From assembly GCA_027485615.1 (NCBI GenBank), contig JAIXQS010000005.1:1-64000 (forward strand): a stretch of 64,000 bases of DNA, written 5' to 3'. The notes under the pieces are model-generated. The model saw nothing but the letters and a program-made list of their open reading frames with translations. It had not been told where the DNA came from and did no database searches. The DNA is from Verrucomicrobiaceae bacterium (lineage in GTDB: Bacteria > Verrucomicrobiota > Verrucomicrobiia > Verrucomicrobiales > Akkermansiaceae). Each line of letters starts with the position of its first letter. Positions within the stretch are counted from its first letter, which is position 1. Of this stretch, positions 9,135-18,598 are shown piece after piece. Both the position numbers and the translations under genes were made by a program.

Positions 9135-9398
9135 TCAGGAAACGGGTGCTCCGGAGGCTCCTTGGAAAGGGGCTGTTTCAGATAGCTCGGCGGTGTGGTC
9201 GGAGAACTTCTCAAGCACTGCTTTCGCGCGATCGGGGCGATTTTCCAGAAGGATGGGCAATGCCTCCTTGAAATACCGGATGCGGGCGTCGTCACCGCCC
9301 TCATGCCTCTCCAGCCGATCCAAAAACGCGGCCAGATCGATCAGCCGTGCGCGGGCGTCGATGAACTGCAAGTCCAATAGTTCCTTTTTGCTAAGCAT
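9135..9398 (-). CDS. Small conserved helical protein upstream of TatD-like gene
   Basis: 87 aa, predicted soluble and largely alpha-helical, with no signal peptide or membrane segment. Distinctive stretch: FIDARARLIDLAAFLDRLER, followed by a second amphipathic helix. I do not recognise a named domain. It precedes the TatD-like hydrolase by only five bases in the same direction, so a functional link with that enzyme is likely. Codon use is like the neighbours. Confidence 0.65.
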   Translation of the reverse strand: MLSKKELLDLQFIDARARLIDLAAFLDRLERHEGGDDARIRYFKEALPILLENRPDRAKAVLEKFSDHTAELSETAPFQGASGAPVS

Positions 9399-9440
9399 GA
9401 TGTTCGTGGGGAAATGTTAGCCGCTTTTGCCGTTCAGGCG

Positions 9441-9484
9441 AAAAGAAAAACCCCGCCGCGAATCCGGATTCCGCGACGGGGGGG
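9441..9484 (-). terminator. Rho-independent terminator of the cys/skp block
   Basis: On the minus strand a stem CCCCGTCGCGGAATCC / GGATTCGCGGCGGGG (one bulge) is followed by TTTTTCTTTT. It sits downstream of the minus-strand gene ending at 9622 and upstream of the TatD pair, so it would end the operon that begins near cysJ or skp2. Confidence 0.75.
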
Positions 9485-9621
9485 AAATTCGGGCCGCCAT
9501 CGCTCCGAGTCTTTGGTATCCCTCCGACGCTGAGCGGTGGCCGCCCACAAAGGGTGCCGAGGCCATTGGATACGAAAGCTCGGAAGAGGGATCTTTCAAC
9601 CGTACTTGGAAAAAAATTAGA

Positions 9622-10143
9622 TCACACGGGCTCACTCGGACTCTCGATGGAGTGCGCCTCGGAAGCGGGCTGCCTGGCAGCCGAATGGCCGAGGCCGGGA
9701 ACCACTTTGCGCATCAATTTCGTGAAACCGCTCTCGGCGGAATCCATCTCCGCCTCCGCCTGTCGCACGGCCTTTTCCCATGCTCCCGCAAATCCCGGTG
9801 CCTGTTCGCGCATCGCGCTGATCGCCATCTCCTGAATCCGGAACTGGCGCTGCTCCGCCTTGTCCGGCTTGTTCTGCAAAGCCGCCAGATTCACCCGGAG
9901 ATTCTCGTTGTGTGTCCTGAACTCGTCGATCTGCTTGGTCAGCGCTTCGTTGCCGGTCGCGGTGATCTTCATCTGCGTGTTGAGGTGCGATTGCATGTCG
10001 CGCATCTCACCCTCGATACGGCGGATCTCGCGCTTGAGCCGAAGCTTGGTGGCGATGGCGTTCTTCAGCGTGAACCCCGCCACAAGGAGCCCTAGGGCAA
10101 GCCCCCATGTAAACGGGCTGTTCAGAATATCCTGCAGTGTCAT
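9622..10143 (-). CDS. Membrane-anchored coiled-coil protein, unknown function
   Basis: 173 aa. One N-terminal transmembrane helix (WGLALGLLVAGFTLKNAI, about residues 13-30) is followed by a basic segment and a long charged coiled coil (about 35-120), then a Ser/Pro-rich tail. I recognise no family. It starts six bases after the stop of the second Skp-like gene in the same direction and the pair probably forms one transcript ending at the terminator near 9441. Confidence 0.65.
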   Translation of the reverse strand: MTLQDILNSPFTWGLALGLLVAGFTLKNAIATKLRLKREIRRIEGEMRDMQSHLNTQMKITATGNEALTKQIDEFRTHNENLRVNLAALQNKPDKAEQRQFRIQEMAISAMREQAPGFAGAWEKAVRQAEAEMDSAESGFTKLMRKVVPGLGHSAARQPASEAHSIESPSEPV

Positions 10144-10149
10144 GGGCGA

Positions 10150-10764
10150 TTATTCCGGTTTTTTGGGGGCTGGGGCGGGAACCGGTTCCGTTCCTACAGG
10201 AGGATTCTCCGCCGGCTTCTCGCCAAGCAGCCCGATCACAGCCTCTGTCATATCTTCTGCTCCTCCGGCGAAAAGAACGAATGGTAAACCGGTATTCGTA
10301 TCTCCCGAAGTATCCATCACACCGTCAAGGTTGCGCTCCTTTGCGATCTGCTGTGCGGCCGCGGAAATCCGGTTCAGGGAGTTGCGTGTCGCAGCAACCA
10401 ACTCCTTGTTGTTGCGCATTTCCTCCTCCGCGCGAAACCCCTCAAACTCCAGCCTTAAGGTTTCCGTTTCCTGCCTCTTGATCTCATAGCTCCTGACCAG
10501 CTTTTTACCCAGTTCCGATTCCAGATCATCCTTGTTAGCACGAAGTTGGCTTTCCAAGGCCTCCATTTCAGTCAGGATTGCGCGCAAGCGCTCCGCCCTC
10601 ACATCCTTGATGATGTTATCCCGCTGGGACTGTATGTCAGCCTGCATCGCTGCGGTCGAAGGCAGACCACGGTAAATATCAGTGACCCGGACAACGCCAA
10701 ACTTCGGAGCGGCAGACAGGAAGGATGCCAGGCTGACCGAAGCCATTACAACAGTGAGTTTCAT
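10150..10764 (-). CDS. Second Skp/OmpH-like periplasmic protein
   Basis: 204 aa with a signal peptide (MKLTVVMASVSLASFLSAAP), the conserved Skp strand FGVVRVTDIYRGLP, a long coiled coil (about 40-140) and the FVLFAGGAEDMTEAVI segment that parallels FLLYTKDATDITAGLL of the gene at 5793. The tail is again proline-rich (PVPAPAPKKPE). It is therefore a diverged paralogue of the skp gene 4 kb away. It lies 48 bases downstream of cysK and may belong to the same transcript, although no functional link to sulfur is evident. Confidence 0.78.
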   Translation of the reverse strand: MKLTVVMASVSLASFLSAAPKFGVVRVTDIYRGLPSTAAMQADIQSQRDNIIKDVRAERLRAILTEMEALESQLRANKDDLESELGKKLVRSYEIKRQETETLRLEFEGFRAEEEMRNNKELVAATRNSLNRISAAAQQIAKERNLDGVMDTSGDTNTGLPFVLFAGGAEDMTEAVIGLLGEKPAENPPVGTEPVPAPAPKKPE

Positions 10765-10812
10765 GCTTGCCCGGCCATCATTGCGTATGGCGTGGGTTTT
10801 GTCGATGACCGA

Positions 10813-11772
10813 CTAGATTTCCTGCACCGGCAGCGCGGCACATTCCTCGCGGAGCTTGTCGGCGAGGGGGGTGGAGAGATAGCGTTCGCTGGAGGAGCAG
10901 CCGACGGTGACGATGCGCTTGCCCTTGAATTCGGGACGTTTCGCGACCTGCATCGCGGCCCAGACGTTGGCTCCGGTGGAAATCCCGGCGGGCAAACCTT
11001 CCTGCTGCGCGAGCGCCTGAGCGGTGGCGAAGGCGTCCTCGTTGGTGACGAGGATCGTCTCATCAATGATGCCCACGTTGAGGTTACCGGGGATGAAACC
11101 CGCGCCGATGCCTTGGATCATGTGCGGCCCCGGCTGTCCGCCGGAAATGACCGGGCTATTGGCAGGCTCAACGGCGAAGGTCTTGATCTCACGGCGGGAT
11201 TTGATGACTTCGGAAACCCCCGTGATCGTGCCACCCGTGCCGACACCGGCAACGAAGGCGTCGATCTGGCCGTCCGTGTCGCGCCAGATTTCCTCGGCCG
11301 TCGTATCGCGGTGCGCCTGCGGGTTGGCGGGATTGTCGAACTGTCCGGGGCCGAACGCGCCGGGTGTTTCCGCGAGAAGCTTTTTCGCCATCGCGATGGC
11401 ACCGCCCATGCCTCTTGCGCGCGGGGTGAGAACGATTTCCGCACCAAGCAGACGGAGCAAGACCCGGCGCTCGATCGACATACTCTCCGGCATGGTGAGG
11501 ATGCAGCGGTAGCCTTTCGCGCGCGCTACGAAAGCCAGCGCGATGCCGGTGTTGCCGGAGGTCGGCTCAATGATGAGCCCGCCGGGCTTGAGGAGTCCGT
11601 CGCGCTCGCCGGCCTCGATCATCGCCTTGCCGATCCGGTCTTTCACGCTGAAGAGCGGGTTGAAAAACTCGGCTTTCACGCAGATCTCAGCCTCGAGGCC
11701 TTTCGTGATGTGGTTCAGGCGGATGAGAGGGGTATTGCCGATCGTGGCTACCATGTTTTCTGCGATGTTCAT
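10813..11772 (-). CDS. cysK: Cysteine synthase (O-acetylserine sulfhydrylase)
   Basis: PLP enzyme that makes L-cysteine from O-acetylserine and sulfide, the last step of sulfate assimilation. 319 aa, normal length. The Schiff-base lysine is K44 in [15 protein letters not shown] (about 70-76) binds the substrate carboxylate and [10 protein letters not shown] binds the PLP phosphate. It follows cysH by 45 bases, so sulfide production and capture are encoded together. CysK and CysM types are hard to separate from sequence alone, but the context favours CysK. Confidence 0.95.
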   Translation of the reverse strand: MNIAENMVATIGNTPLIRLNHITKGLEAEICVKAEFFNPLFSVKDRIGKAMIEAGERDGLLKPGGLIIEPTSGNTGIALAFVARAKGYRCILTMPESMSIERRVLLRLLGAEIVLTPRARGMGGAIAMAKKLLAETPGAFGPGQFDNPANPQAHRDTTAEEIWRDTDGQIDAFVAGVGTGGTITGVSEVIKSRREIKTFAVEPANSPVISGGQPGPHMIQGIGAGFIPGNLNVGIIDETILVTNEDAFATAQALAQQEGLPAGISTGANVWAAMQVAKRPEFKGKRIVTVGCSSSERYLSTPLADKLREECAALPVQEI

Positions 11773-11817
11773 GAGGGTGCTTTTGTTGGTGGCTTGCGAC
11801 GATTAAACGCCGGATTC

Positions 11818-12555
11818 CTAGATCTGGAAGTCGGAAGTTGCGGAATCGAGGTGGAGTCCGCACTCGAATTTCTCGCCGTTGAAGCGGGTACCGGCCGCGG
11901 TGCCATCCTCGGAGGGGCGTGTGCTGTGCCAGTCGCCCATCGTGAGATAACCTTTCTCGGAAAGCGGGTGGCGCGGAAGGTTGTGCTGGTGAAGGTAGAT
12001 GTCCACCTGGGCATCCGCCCAATCGAGGATCGGGTAGGCCTTGAGGGTCTTCTTCTGCTGCTCGACGAACGGGCGGTCGCTGCGGGTCTCCGACTGCGAG
12101 CGGCGCAAGCCGCTGAGCCATACATCGGCACCGAGCTCGCGCAACGCGCGGTTCATCGGCTCGACTTTCGTGAGGACGCCATATCGCTCGGCTCCCTCCT
12201 TGCCGTTTTCCCAAAGATTCCCCCAAAGTGCCTGCATCCGCGCGGCGGAAATAGTCGGCTGATAAACTCGGAGATCTAGTTTCGGCAACATGGCGCAGAG
12301 CTGCTCTGCATATTGATACGTTTCCGGAAAAAGGTGGCCAGTATCGATGAAAACGACCGGGATTTCCGGGGCGTTCTCGTGGATCAGATGCAGCATCACC
12401 GCAGACTGCAGGCCGAAACTGGTGGTGGCCACCAGATGATCACCGAGCCGCTTATGCAGCAGCTTGATCCGCTCCCCGGCGCGCATCGGCGCGATCTCGG
12501 CAGAGAGGCTCGCCGGATCGAAATCCGGCTCGGCATGGAACTTGAGGGCTTGCAT
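11818..12555 (-). CDS. cysH: Phosphoadenylyl-sulfate (PAPS) reductase
   Basis: Reduces activated sulfate to sulfite. 245 aa from the ATG giving MQALKFHAEP; the 80-residue Ser/Arg-rich extension in the ORF track is antisense to cysI and is rejected. The PP-loop motif is TTSFGLQSAVM (about 44-54), followed by FIDTGHLFPETY, LRRSQSETR and the C-terminal catalytic Cys in FECGLH (about residue 232). The CC...C-x2-C iron-sulfur motif of APS reductases is absent, so the enzyme should use PAPS with thioredoxin or glutaredoxin; that requires an APS kinase encoded elsewhere. It begins 10 bases after cysI. Confidence 0.93.
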   Translation of the reverse strand: MQALKFHAEPDFDPASLSAEIAPMRAGERIKLLHKRLGDHLVATTSFGLQSAVMLHLIHENAPEIPVVFIDTGHLFPETYQYAEQLCAMLPKLDLRVYQPTISAARMQALWGNLWENGKEGAERYGVLTKVEPMNRALRELGADVWLSGLRRSQSETRSDRPFVEQQKKTLKAYPILDWADAQVDIYLHQHNLPRHPLSEKGYLTMGDWHSTRPSEDGTAAGTRFNGEKFECGLHLDSATSDFQI

Positions 12556-12565
12556 GATGGCGGTC

Positions 12566-14281
12566 TTAGGCGTGCGCCTCCGCGAGGACGTTCTTGTGGA
12601 AATCCTTGCCCTGCTCGGTGGCGGCGACGTATCCGGCGCGAATGCAGAAATCGCCGAAGCGCTCGCCCTCGTTCCGCTCCTTCGCGTAGCGGCGGATGAT
12701 GGGCGCAAGCAGATCCTTGATCTCCGTTCCCGGGAAATTCTCGCGATACATTTTGGACAACCTCTGCCCGGCGAAGCCGCCGCCAAGGTAGACATTATAG
12801 CAACCCGGCGAGCGGCCGACGAAACCGATCTCGGAAATGTATGGCCGCGCGCAGCCGTTCGGGCAACCCGTCATGCGGATCGTGATCGCATCGTGGCGAA
12901 GGCCGGATTCCTCGATCACTTCATCCAGCTCGGTGAGCAGGTCGGGCAGATACCTTTCCGCCTCGGCGAGAGAGAGGGCGCAGGTCGGCAGCGCTACGCA
13001 GGCGAGCGAGTTGAGACGCAGGCCGCTTTTCAAATGGCTGTCCTTGATGCCGTATTCTTCAAGAAGCTTCTCGATTTCCGGGCGTTTCTCGGGGGAAACG
13101 TTCGCGATCATCAGGTTCTGGTTCGCGGTGAGGCGGAAGTCGCCATCGTGGATTTTCGCGATCTCGCGGAGACCCGTGCGCATCGGGTAGCTCGGCGTGT
13201 CGAGCACGCGTCCGCCCTGGATGAAAAGGGTGAGGTTGAATTTTCCGTTCACGCCCTCGACCCAGCCGTAGCGGTCGCCGTTATCCTCGAAAACGTAGTC
13301 GCGCACCGGCTCGAGATCGTAACCGAGGTATTCGTTGAGCTTCGCCAAAATCCATTCCGGGCCGTGGTCATCGACCGTGTATTTCATCCGCGCGTGCTTG
13401 CGCTCGGTGCGGCAACCGAAATCGCGCTGCACCATCACGACTTTCTCCGCCACATCCGTGACCTGATCGACCGTGCAAAAACCGATCACATCCGCGAGGC
13501 GCGGATAGGTTTTCTCGTCGCCGTGGGTCATGCCCATGCCGCCGCCGACCGCGACGTTGAAACCAACCAGCTTCCCGCCCTCAACAATTGCGATGAACGA
13601 CAGGCAGTTCGCGAAAATGTCCACGTCGTTCGATGGCGGCACCGCGACGGTGATCTTGAATTTCCGCGGCAGGTAGGTCTTGCCGTAGATCGGCTCGAAA
13701 TCCTCCTCGGTCGATTCCACTTTCTCGCCGTCCAGCCAGATCTCGTGGTAGGCGCGGGTTGCAGGCGTGAGGTGGTCGGAGATCTGTTGGGAAACTTTCA
13801 GAACCTCGGCGTGGACTTCCGAGAGGTACGGGTTCGGGTTGCACATCACGTTGCGGTTCACATCGCCGCAAGCCGCGATCGTATCCATCGCCGCTTGGTT
13901 GATCTCCGCGATCGTGCGCTTGAGGTTCGTCTTGATGATGCCGTGGAACTGGAACGCCTGACGCGTGGTCAGCTTGATCGTGCCGTTCGCGAACTGCGTG
14001 GCGAGACGATCCGTTTCCAGCCACTGCTCCGGCGTGGCGACACCGCCGGGCACGCGGATGCGGATCATGAATGAGTATGCTTTGTCGAGCTTGTGTTTGC
14101 GGCGGTTCGGGCGCAGGTCGCGGTCGTCCTGCTGGTAGGTGCCGTGGAATTTCAGCAACTGCTGGTCATCCTCGCTCATGGCTCCCGTCGAGAGGTCGGC
14201 CAAGCCTTCCTTGATGGTGCCGCGCAGGTAGTTGCTGCGGGTCTTGATGTATTCGTTGGCCGCTAATTTTTGTTCGGACAT
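12566..14281 (-). CDS. cysI: Sulfite reductase hemoprotein subunit
   Basis: Siroheme/[4Fe-4S] enzyme that reduces sulfite to sulfide with six electrons. 571 aa, typical of CysI. The cluster cysteines are in CVALPTC and [11 protein letters not shown] in the C-terminal third. [14 protein letters not shown] and [11 protein letters not shown] in the N-terminal half are conserved substrate and siroheme motifs. It sits between cysJ (33 bases upstream) and cysH (10 bases downstream), so it should receive electrons from the adjacent flavoprotein. No start ambiguity: [13 protein letters not shown] matches the family N-terminus. Confidence 0.96.
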   Translation of the reverse strand: MSEQKLAANEYIKTRSNYLRGTIKEGLADLSTGAMSEDDQQLLKFHGTYQQDDRDLRPNRRKHKLDKAYSFMIRIRVPGGVATPEQWLETDRLATQFANGTIKLTTRQAFQFHGIIKTNLKRTIAEINQAAMDTIAACGDVNRNVMCNPNPYLSEVHAEVLKVSQQISDHLTPATRAYHEIWLDGEKVESTEEDFEPIYGKTYLPRKFKITVAVPPSNDVDIFANCLSFIAIVEGGKLVGFNVAVGGGMGMTHGDEKTYPRLADVIGFCTVDQVTDVAEKVVMVQRDFGCRTERKHARMKYTVDDHGPEWILAKLNEYLGYDLEPVRDYVFEDNGDRYGWVEGVNGKFNLTLFIQGGRVLDTPSYPMRTGLREIAKIHDGDFRLTANQNLMIANVSPEKRPEIEKLLEEYGIKDSHLKSGLRLNSLACVALPTCALSLAEAERYLPDLLTELDEVIEESGLRHDAITIRMTGCPNGCARPYISEIGFVGRSPGCYNVYLGGGFAGQRLSKMYRENFPGTEIKDLLAPIIRRYAKERNEGERFGDFCIRAGYVAATEQGKDFHKNVLAEAHA

Positions 14282-14314
14282 TGGAAAAGAGATTTGGAAT
14301 TAGGGAATTGAAAT

Positions 14315-16072
14315 TTAGTAAACGTCGCGCTGGTAGCGTTTCGATTTCTTGAGGTTTTCGACGTAGGCCTCGGCCTCCTCGCGGCTCTTCGCCCCGAAGT
14401 TCTCCACGATGGAAATGAGCGCCTCGTGGACGTCGGCGGCCATGCGGTTCGCGTCGCCGCAGACGTAGAAGTGCGCGCCTTCCTCAAGCCAGGAGTAAAG
14501 TTCCGCGCCTTTCTCGACCATCTTGTCCTGGACGTAGACCTTCTCCGGCTGGTCGCGTGAGAACGCCAGGTCGAGCTTGGTGAGCTGGCCGTTTTTCAGG
14601 AAATCCTGCCACTCGAGCTGGTAGAGGAAATCGTAGGTGTAGCGCTGATCGCCGAAGAAGAGCCAGTTTTTCCCGGCGGATCCGAGCGCCGCGCGGTGCT
14701 CGACGAAAGCGCGGAACGGCGCGACCCCCGTGCCTGGCCCGACCATGATGATGGGCGTGCTACCATCGGCAGGTAGGCGGAAATTCTTGTTCGGCTGTAC
14801 GAAGATCGAAACGTTCGCGCCCGGCTTCGCGACATCGGTGAGGAAGGTCGAGCAAACGCCCTTCCGTGATCTACCATGAGTCTCGTATCTCACCGCCGCC
14901 ACCGTCAGGTGCACCTCGTCCGGATGCGCGAGCAGGCTGGATGCGATCGAATACAGCCTCACCGGCAGTTTCCGGAAAATCCCGGCCAGCGCTTCGGCGG
15001 AAAGACCGCTTGGGGCGAAGTCGATCAGCGCGTCGATGATCTCGCGGCCTTCGATATAGGCGCGGAGCTTGTCATTCGCGTCTTCGGCGAGAAGTTCGCC
15101 GAGCGTCGCCGACCCTGTGGCCTCGGCGAGCTTCTTCAGGACCGCTTTTGAAAGCGCCGTGATGTCGAAATCCTCGCGGAGCGCGTCGGCCAATAGTTTC
15201 TTTCCGGCACCCTTCACCTCGATCTCCTCGGTGCCTTTCAGCTTCGCGGCGTTGAGCACGTCCTTGACCATCTGCGGGCAATTCGTCGGCTGTACGGCGA
15301 GCGCATCGCCCGGCTCATAGGCCATGCCGCTGCCCGCGAGCGAGAGCTCCACATGGATCGTCTCCTTCGCGGAGCCCTCGCCGTTGAGAAGGACGTTCTC
15401 ATAGACCTCGGAGGCAAACGGGTTCTTCTTCCCGAACTCTTCCGAAACGGCGACCGCCGCGACAGGAGCCGCAATCACGTTCGAAGTCGGCGAAAGCGAG
15501 GTCATCGCAGAGGCGAACCAGCTGACGTAAGCGTCCTCGTAATCCACATCACAATCGGCGCGAGGAGCCACACGGGTCGCGCCCAGCTTTTCCAAACGGG
15601 CATCGAACTGCTTCCCGATTTCGCAGAATTTCTCGTAGGAGGTGTCGCCGAGGGCGCAGACGGAGAATTTCACGCCATCGAGCTTCACGTCCTGCTCCAT
15701 GAAAGCCTTGTGGAAAGCCACCGCCGTTTCGGGTGCCTCGCCGTCACCCCATGTCGAAACGATCACAAGCAGGTTCTCGGTTTTCGCGAGATCGGCGGGC
15801 GCGATGTCGGACATGTTTTTCATTACCGCCTTGAAGCCGCGCTTCTTCGCTTCCTTCACCGCGCGATCCGCCAGTTGCTCGGAGTTTCCGCTCTCGGTGC
15901 CATAAAGAACGGTCAGTTTCCCGGCGGAAACGGGCACAGCGGCGACCGGCGCGGAGGCACCGGCGGCAAGAAATCCACTCAACCAGCCGCGCTGCAACGC
16001 GTCGAATCCGGCAAGCAACGAATCCAACGCCTTGCGCTGGTCGGGTGAGAACGGTGAACTTTCGGGAAGCAT
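14315..16072 (-). CDS. cysJ: Sulfite reductase flavoprotein subunit
   Basis: Diflavin reductase that passes electrons from NADPH through FAD and FMN to CysI. 585 aa from the ATG giving MLPESSPFSPDQ; this start has an AAGGA Shine-Dalgarno-like motif five bases upstream and fits homologues better than the track start 19 codons earlier. Domains in order: a short helical lead, flavodoxin (LTVLYGTESGNSEQLA, about 53-68), linker, FAD-binding ferredoxin reductase (RLYSIASS) and NADPH domain (MVGPGTGVAPFRAF, FGDQRYTYDFLYQ), ending in the family-typical KRYQRDVY. First gene of the cysJ-I-H-K block. Confidence 0.95.
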   Translation of the reverse strand: MLPESSPFSPDQRKALDSLLAGFDALQRGWLSGFLAAGASAPVAAVPVSAGKLTVLYGTESGNSEQLADRAVKEAKKRGFKAVMKNMSDIAPADLAKTENLLVIVSTWGDGEAPETAVAFHKAFMEQDVKLDGVKFSVCALGDTSYEKFCEIGKQFDARLEKLGATRVAPRADCDVDYEDAYVSWFASAMTSLSPTSNVIAAPVAAVAVSEEFGKKNPFASEVYENVLLNGEGSAKETIHVELSLAGSGMAYEPGDALAVQPTNCPQMVKDVLNAAKLKGTEEIEVKGAGKKLLADALREDFDITALSKAVLKKLAEATGSATLGELLAEDANDKLRAYIEGREIIDALIDFAPSGLSAEALAGIFRKLPVRLYSIASSLLAHPDEVHLTVAAVRYETHGRSRKGVCSTFLTDVAKPGANVSIFVQPNKNFRLPADGSTPIIMVGPGTGVAPFRAFVEHRAALGSAGKNWLFFGDQRYTYDFLYQLEWQDFLKNGQLTKLDLAFSRDQPEKVYVQDKMVEKGAELYSWLEEGAHFYVCGDANRMAADVHEALISIVENFGAKSREEAEAYVENLKKSKRYQRDVY

Positions 16073-16197
16073 AATCCTTAGTATATTACCTTGTTTTGTC
16101 AGGTTTGCGCCAAACGCTGCACCAACCACTCATCGGAAGCAAACGCTTTTTCGAGAAAATCCATCTCTGCTGAGCGGCGACCTGATGCCGGACGCCC

Positions 16198-17595
16198 TCA
16201 AACAGTAGCCGCAAGGAAACGCCTCTGAGCGGCGGCTTCCGGATTTTGCTCCTCCGGTGAAATGGCGGGCTTGGTATCGGCTAGGAGTTCGTCGCGGAAT
16301 TTCGCGATGATCGCCTCCACCGGCCATGAGGAAGCCTCGCCGAACGCACAGATGGTGCGGCCGTCGATCTGATAAGCCACGCTTTCCAAGGTCTCGATGT
16401 CTTTGGGTGTCGCGTTCCCGGCGACGAGGCGGTCGGAAATCTTTTTCATCCAGGTGGAGCCCTCGCGGCACGGCGTGCATTGGCCGCAGGATTCGTGGGC
16501 GTAGAAGGCGTTGAGATTATTGAGCACCCAGGACATTTTCCGGGTGTCGTCGAGGACAATGACGCCGCCGGAGCCGGCCATGGAGCCGCAGGCGGCGAGG
16601 GAGTCGAAGTCCATGGGAATATCCCAAAAAGAGAGTTCGCGCTCGGTGCCATCGGGGTTCTTGAGTTTGAAAACCTCGTCTGCCTTGAGGATTTTCGAGG
16701 ACGATCCACCGGGGATCACGGCCTTGATTTCCCGGCCGTCCTTCGGGCCGCCGCACATATCGTATAGCAGTTCGCGCATCGTGACCTTGCCGACCTCGAC
16801 CTCGAAGTAGCCGGGTTTTTTCACATCGCCGGAAACGCAGAGGATGCGGGTGCCGGTGTTGCGGGCCACGCCGAGCTTGGCGTAATCCTCGCCGCCCATG
16901 CGGATGATGTGTTTCACGTGGCAGAGCGACTCGACGTTGTTCACGATCGTCGGGCACATGTAGAGGCCGAGCGCGGCGGGGAAGTAGGGCGGCTTGATGC
17001 GCGGATACGGGCGTTTTCCTTCCAGCGATTCGATGAGGCCCGTCTCCTCACCGCAAATATAGGCTCCTGCACCGCGGTGGACGTAGATTTCCAGATCGAA
17101 GCCGGAACCCATTACGTTTTTCCCGACGAAATTTTTCGCGCGCGCCTCTTCGATCGCCTTCTCGACGATGAGCGCCGCCTCGGGAAACTCCTCACGAAGG
17201 TAGATATAGGCGGTGTGTGCGCCGACGGCGAAACAGGAGATCACCATACCCTCGATAAGCTGGTGGGGATCCTGGTGGAGGATGTAACGATCCTTAAAGG
17301 TGCCGGGCTCGGATTCGTCGCCGTTGCAGATCAAGTAAACCGGCTTGGTGTTGTTCGGCGGGATGAACGTCCATTTCATGCCGGTCGGGAAACCCGCGCC
17401 TCCCCTGCCCCGCAGCCCGGACTTTTTCACCTCCTCGGTGATGTCCTTGGGTGCCATGGCGATGGCCTTTTTCAGATCCTCGTATCCGCCATCCTTTACG
17501 TAGGTCTCGATGGATGGATCCCAACCCACGCGGTCAACGTTCTTGAAAATGAGCCGGTATTCGCGTTCATGGGGCTGTTTCGTGTAGGAGATCAT
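16198..17595 (-). CDS. nuoF: NADH-quinone oxidoreductase subunit F (NuoF-like)
   Basis: 465 aa; the FMN and NADH-binding subunit of complex I or a related NAD-dependent flavoprotein. Motifs: GRGGAGFPTGMKW (about 63-75) and NGDESEPGTFKDR for NADH/FMN, GAGAYICGEETGLIESLEG, and the N3 [4Fe-4S] ligands SCGQCTPCREG plus a later TICAFG. It is not next to nuoE or nuoG; upstream is the divergent rpmI gene and 125 bases downstream is cysJ. In the other direction of thinking, the HoxF/HydB-type NAD flavoproteins share these motifs, so assignment to complex I depends on the rest of the genome. Confidence 0.88.
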   Translation of the reverse strand: MISYTKQPHEREYRLIFKNVDRVGWDPSIETYVKDGGYEDLKKAIAMAPKDITEEVKKSGLRGRGGAGFPTGMKWTFIPPNNTKPVYLICNGDESEPGTFKDRYILHQDPHQLIEGMVISCFAVGAHTAYIYLREEFPEAALIVEKAIEEARAKNFVGKNVMGSGFDLEIYVHRGAGAYICGEETGLIESLEGKRPYPRIKPPYFPAALGLYMCPTIVNNVESLCHVKHIIRMGGEDYAKLGVARNTGTRILCVSGDVKKPGYFEVEVGKVTMRELLYDMCGGPKDGREIKAVIPGGSSSKILKADEVFKLKNPDGTERELSFWDIPMDFDSLAACGSMAGSGGVIVLDDTRKMSWVLNNLNAFYAHESCGQCTPCREGSTWMKKISDRLVAGNATPKDIETLESVAYQIDGRTICAFGEASSWPVEAIIAKFRDELLADTKPAISPEEQNPEAAAQRRFLAATV

Positions 17596-17803
17596 AAGAG
17601 GCGGGCGGAATATGAGCGCGGTTCGGATGATTGGGAAAGCCGGAATCGGGAATTTGTGAAATTTTTCACAAGCGATCCGTTTTCATCGGCTGACGCAACT
17701 CGCCCTTGGGAATTGCGCCTTGATTCCAGCCGCCCGGTCGGACGATTTTTTTAGCCCACTTTTGTCTTGCCAAGTTCTCTTGGTTCCGTAGGTTTCGCGC
17801 CCC

Positions 17804-18013
17804 ATGCCAAGAGTTGGAGGAAAAGCAAAAACACGGAAAGCCGTCGCCAAGCGCTTCAAAGTCACTGGCACCGGGAAGATCCTGCGCAGACATCAGGGAA
17901 AACGCCACTTGCTTCAGTGCAAGAGCCGCAAGCGCAAACGCGCTCTCGGCAAGGCCGGACTCGTGTCGAAAGCTGACATCAGTAGAGTCAAGGAGAACCT
18001 TCCCTTCCATTGA
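17804..18013 (+). CDS. rpmI: 50S ribosomal protein L35
   Basis: 69 aa, highly basic. KRFKVTGTGKILRRHQGKRH is the diagnostic L35 core. The protein has a slightly variant start (MPRVGGKAKTRKAVA instead of MPKMKTHKGAAK). infC, which normally precedes rpmI, is missing here: the upstream neighbour is nuoF on the other strand. No Shine-Dalgarno is visible before the ATG. rplT follows after 144 bases. Confidence 0.95.
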   Translation: MPRVGGKAKTRKAVAKRFKVTGTGKILRRHQGKRHLLQCKSRKRKRALGKAGLVSKADISRVKENLPFH

Positions 18014-18042
18014 AACAGAAGACGAAAACGACAGCCACGACC

Positions 18043-18092
18043 CCGTCCGCGTAACGGACGGCATCCACACGGCCTGATCCGGGAAATCCGGA
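18043..18092 (+). promoter_or_regulatory. Two hairpins between rpmI and rplT
   Basis: A perfect 7-bp stem CCGTCCG/CGGACGG with a five-base loop is followed 16 bases later by TCCGG/CCGGA with a five-base loop. Neither has a T-tract, so they are unlikely to be terminators. L20 is known in other bacteria to repress its own operon by binding mRNA structures, which makes a regulatory role possible; this is inference. Confidence 0.35.
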
Positions 18093-18157
18093 GACACGAA
18101 CAGGTGAGACCGCGGGATGAATGACAACAAACGACCTGCTCATAACCACAGAACACA

Positions 18158-18535
18158 ATGCCAAGAACGACAAATTCTCCCGCCAGCCGTGCGCGCCGCA
18201 AGCGCACGATCCTGCGGGCCAAGGGCTTCCGCGGTTTCCGCTCGAAGCTCTTCCGTTACGCCAAGGACGCCGTCCGCAAAGCGCAACAATACGAATACCG
18301 CGACCGTAAGCGCCGCAAAGGCCAATTCCGCCGTCTCTGGACACAGCGTATCAACGCCGCCGTCCGCGCCGAGGGAATCACCTACTCCCGCTTCATCGAA
18401 GGCCTGAAGGCCGCCGGCATCGAGGCCGACCGCAAGATCCTCTCGGATCTCGCGATCACCGACGCCGCCGCCTTCTCCGCCATCGTTGCGCAGTCGAAGC
18501 AAGCCCTCGAAAAGAAGGCTGCCGCCGCCGCGTAA
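18158..18535 (+). CDS. rplT: 50S ribosomal protein L20
   Basis: 125 aa, basic, binds 23S rRNA early in 50S assembly. Typical features: [18 protein letters not shown] near the N-terminus, then [27 protein letters not shown], the long L20 helix. An Ala/Lys tail ends it. The leader is A-rich (ACAGAACACA) without a Shine-Dalgarno, as for other highly expressed genes here. A strong terminator follows 29 bases after the stop. Confidence 0.97.
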   Translation: MPRTTNSPASRARRKRTILRAKGFRGFRSKLFRYAKDAVRKAQQYEYRDRKRRKGQFRRLWTQRINAAVRAEGITYSRFIEGLKAAGIEADRKILSDLAITDAAAFSAIVAQSKQALEKKAAAAA

Positions 18536-18564
18536 CCAGGTTCGTAGCCGAAAAACATCAACCA

Positions 18565-18598
18565 GCCGCCCGGTGGAAACGCCGGGCGGCTTTTTTTT
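18565..18598 (+). terminator. Rho-independent terminator after rplT
   Basis: Stem GCCGCCCGG / CCGGGCGGC with a short GGAAAC-type loop, directly followed by eight T residues. It ends the rpmI-rplT transcript. Confidence 0.92.

Noticed and set aside
10546-12279. 577 aa plus-strand ORF
   Set aside because: Antisense shadow of skp2, cysK and cysH; Arg/Gly-rich composition typical of the wrong frame in GC-rich DNA.
12464-14074. 536 aa plus-strand ORF
   Set aside because: Antisense to cysI, which has full family motifs in the other strand.
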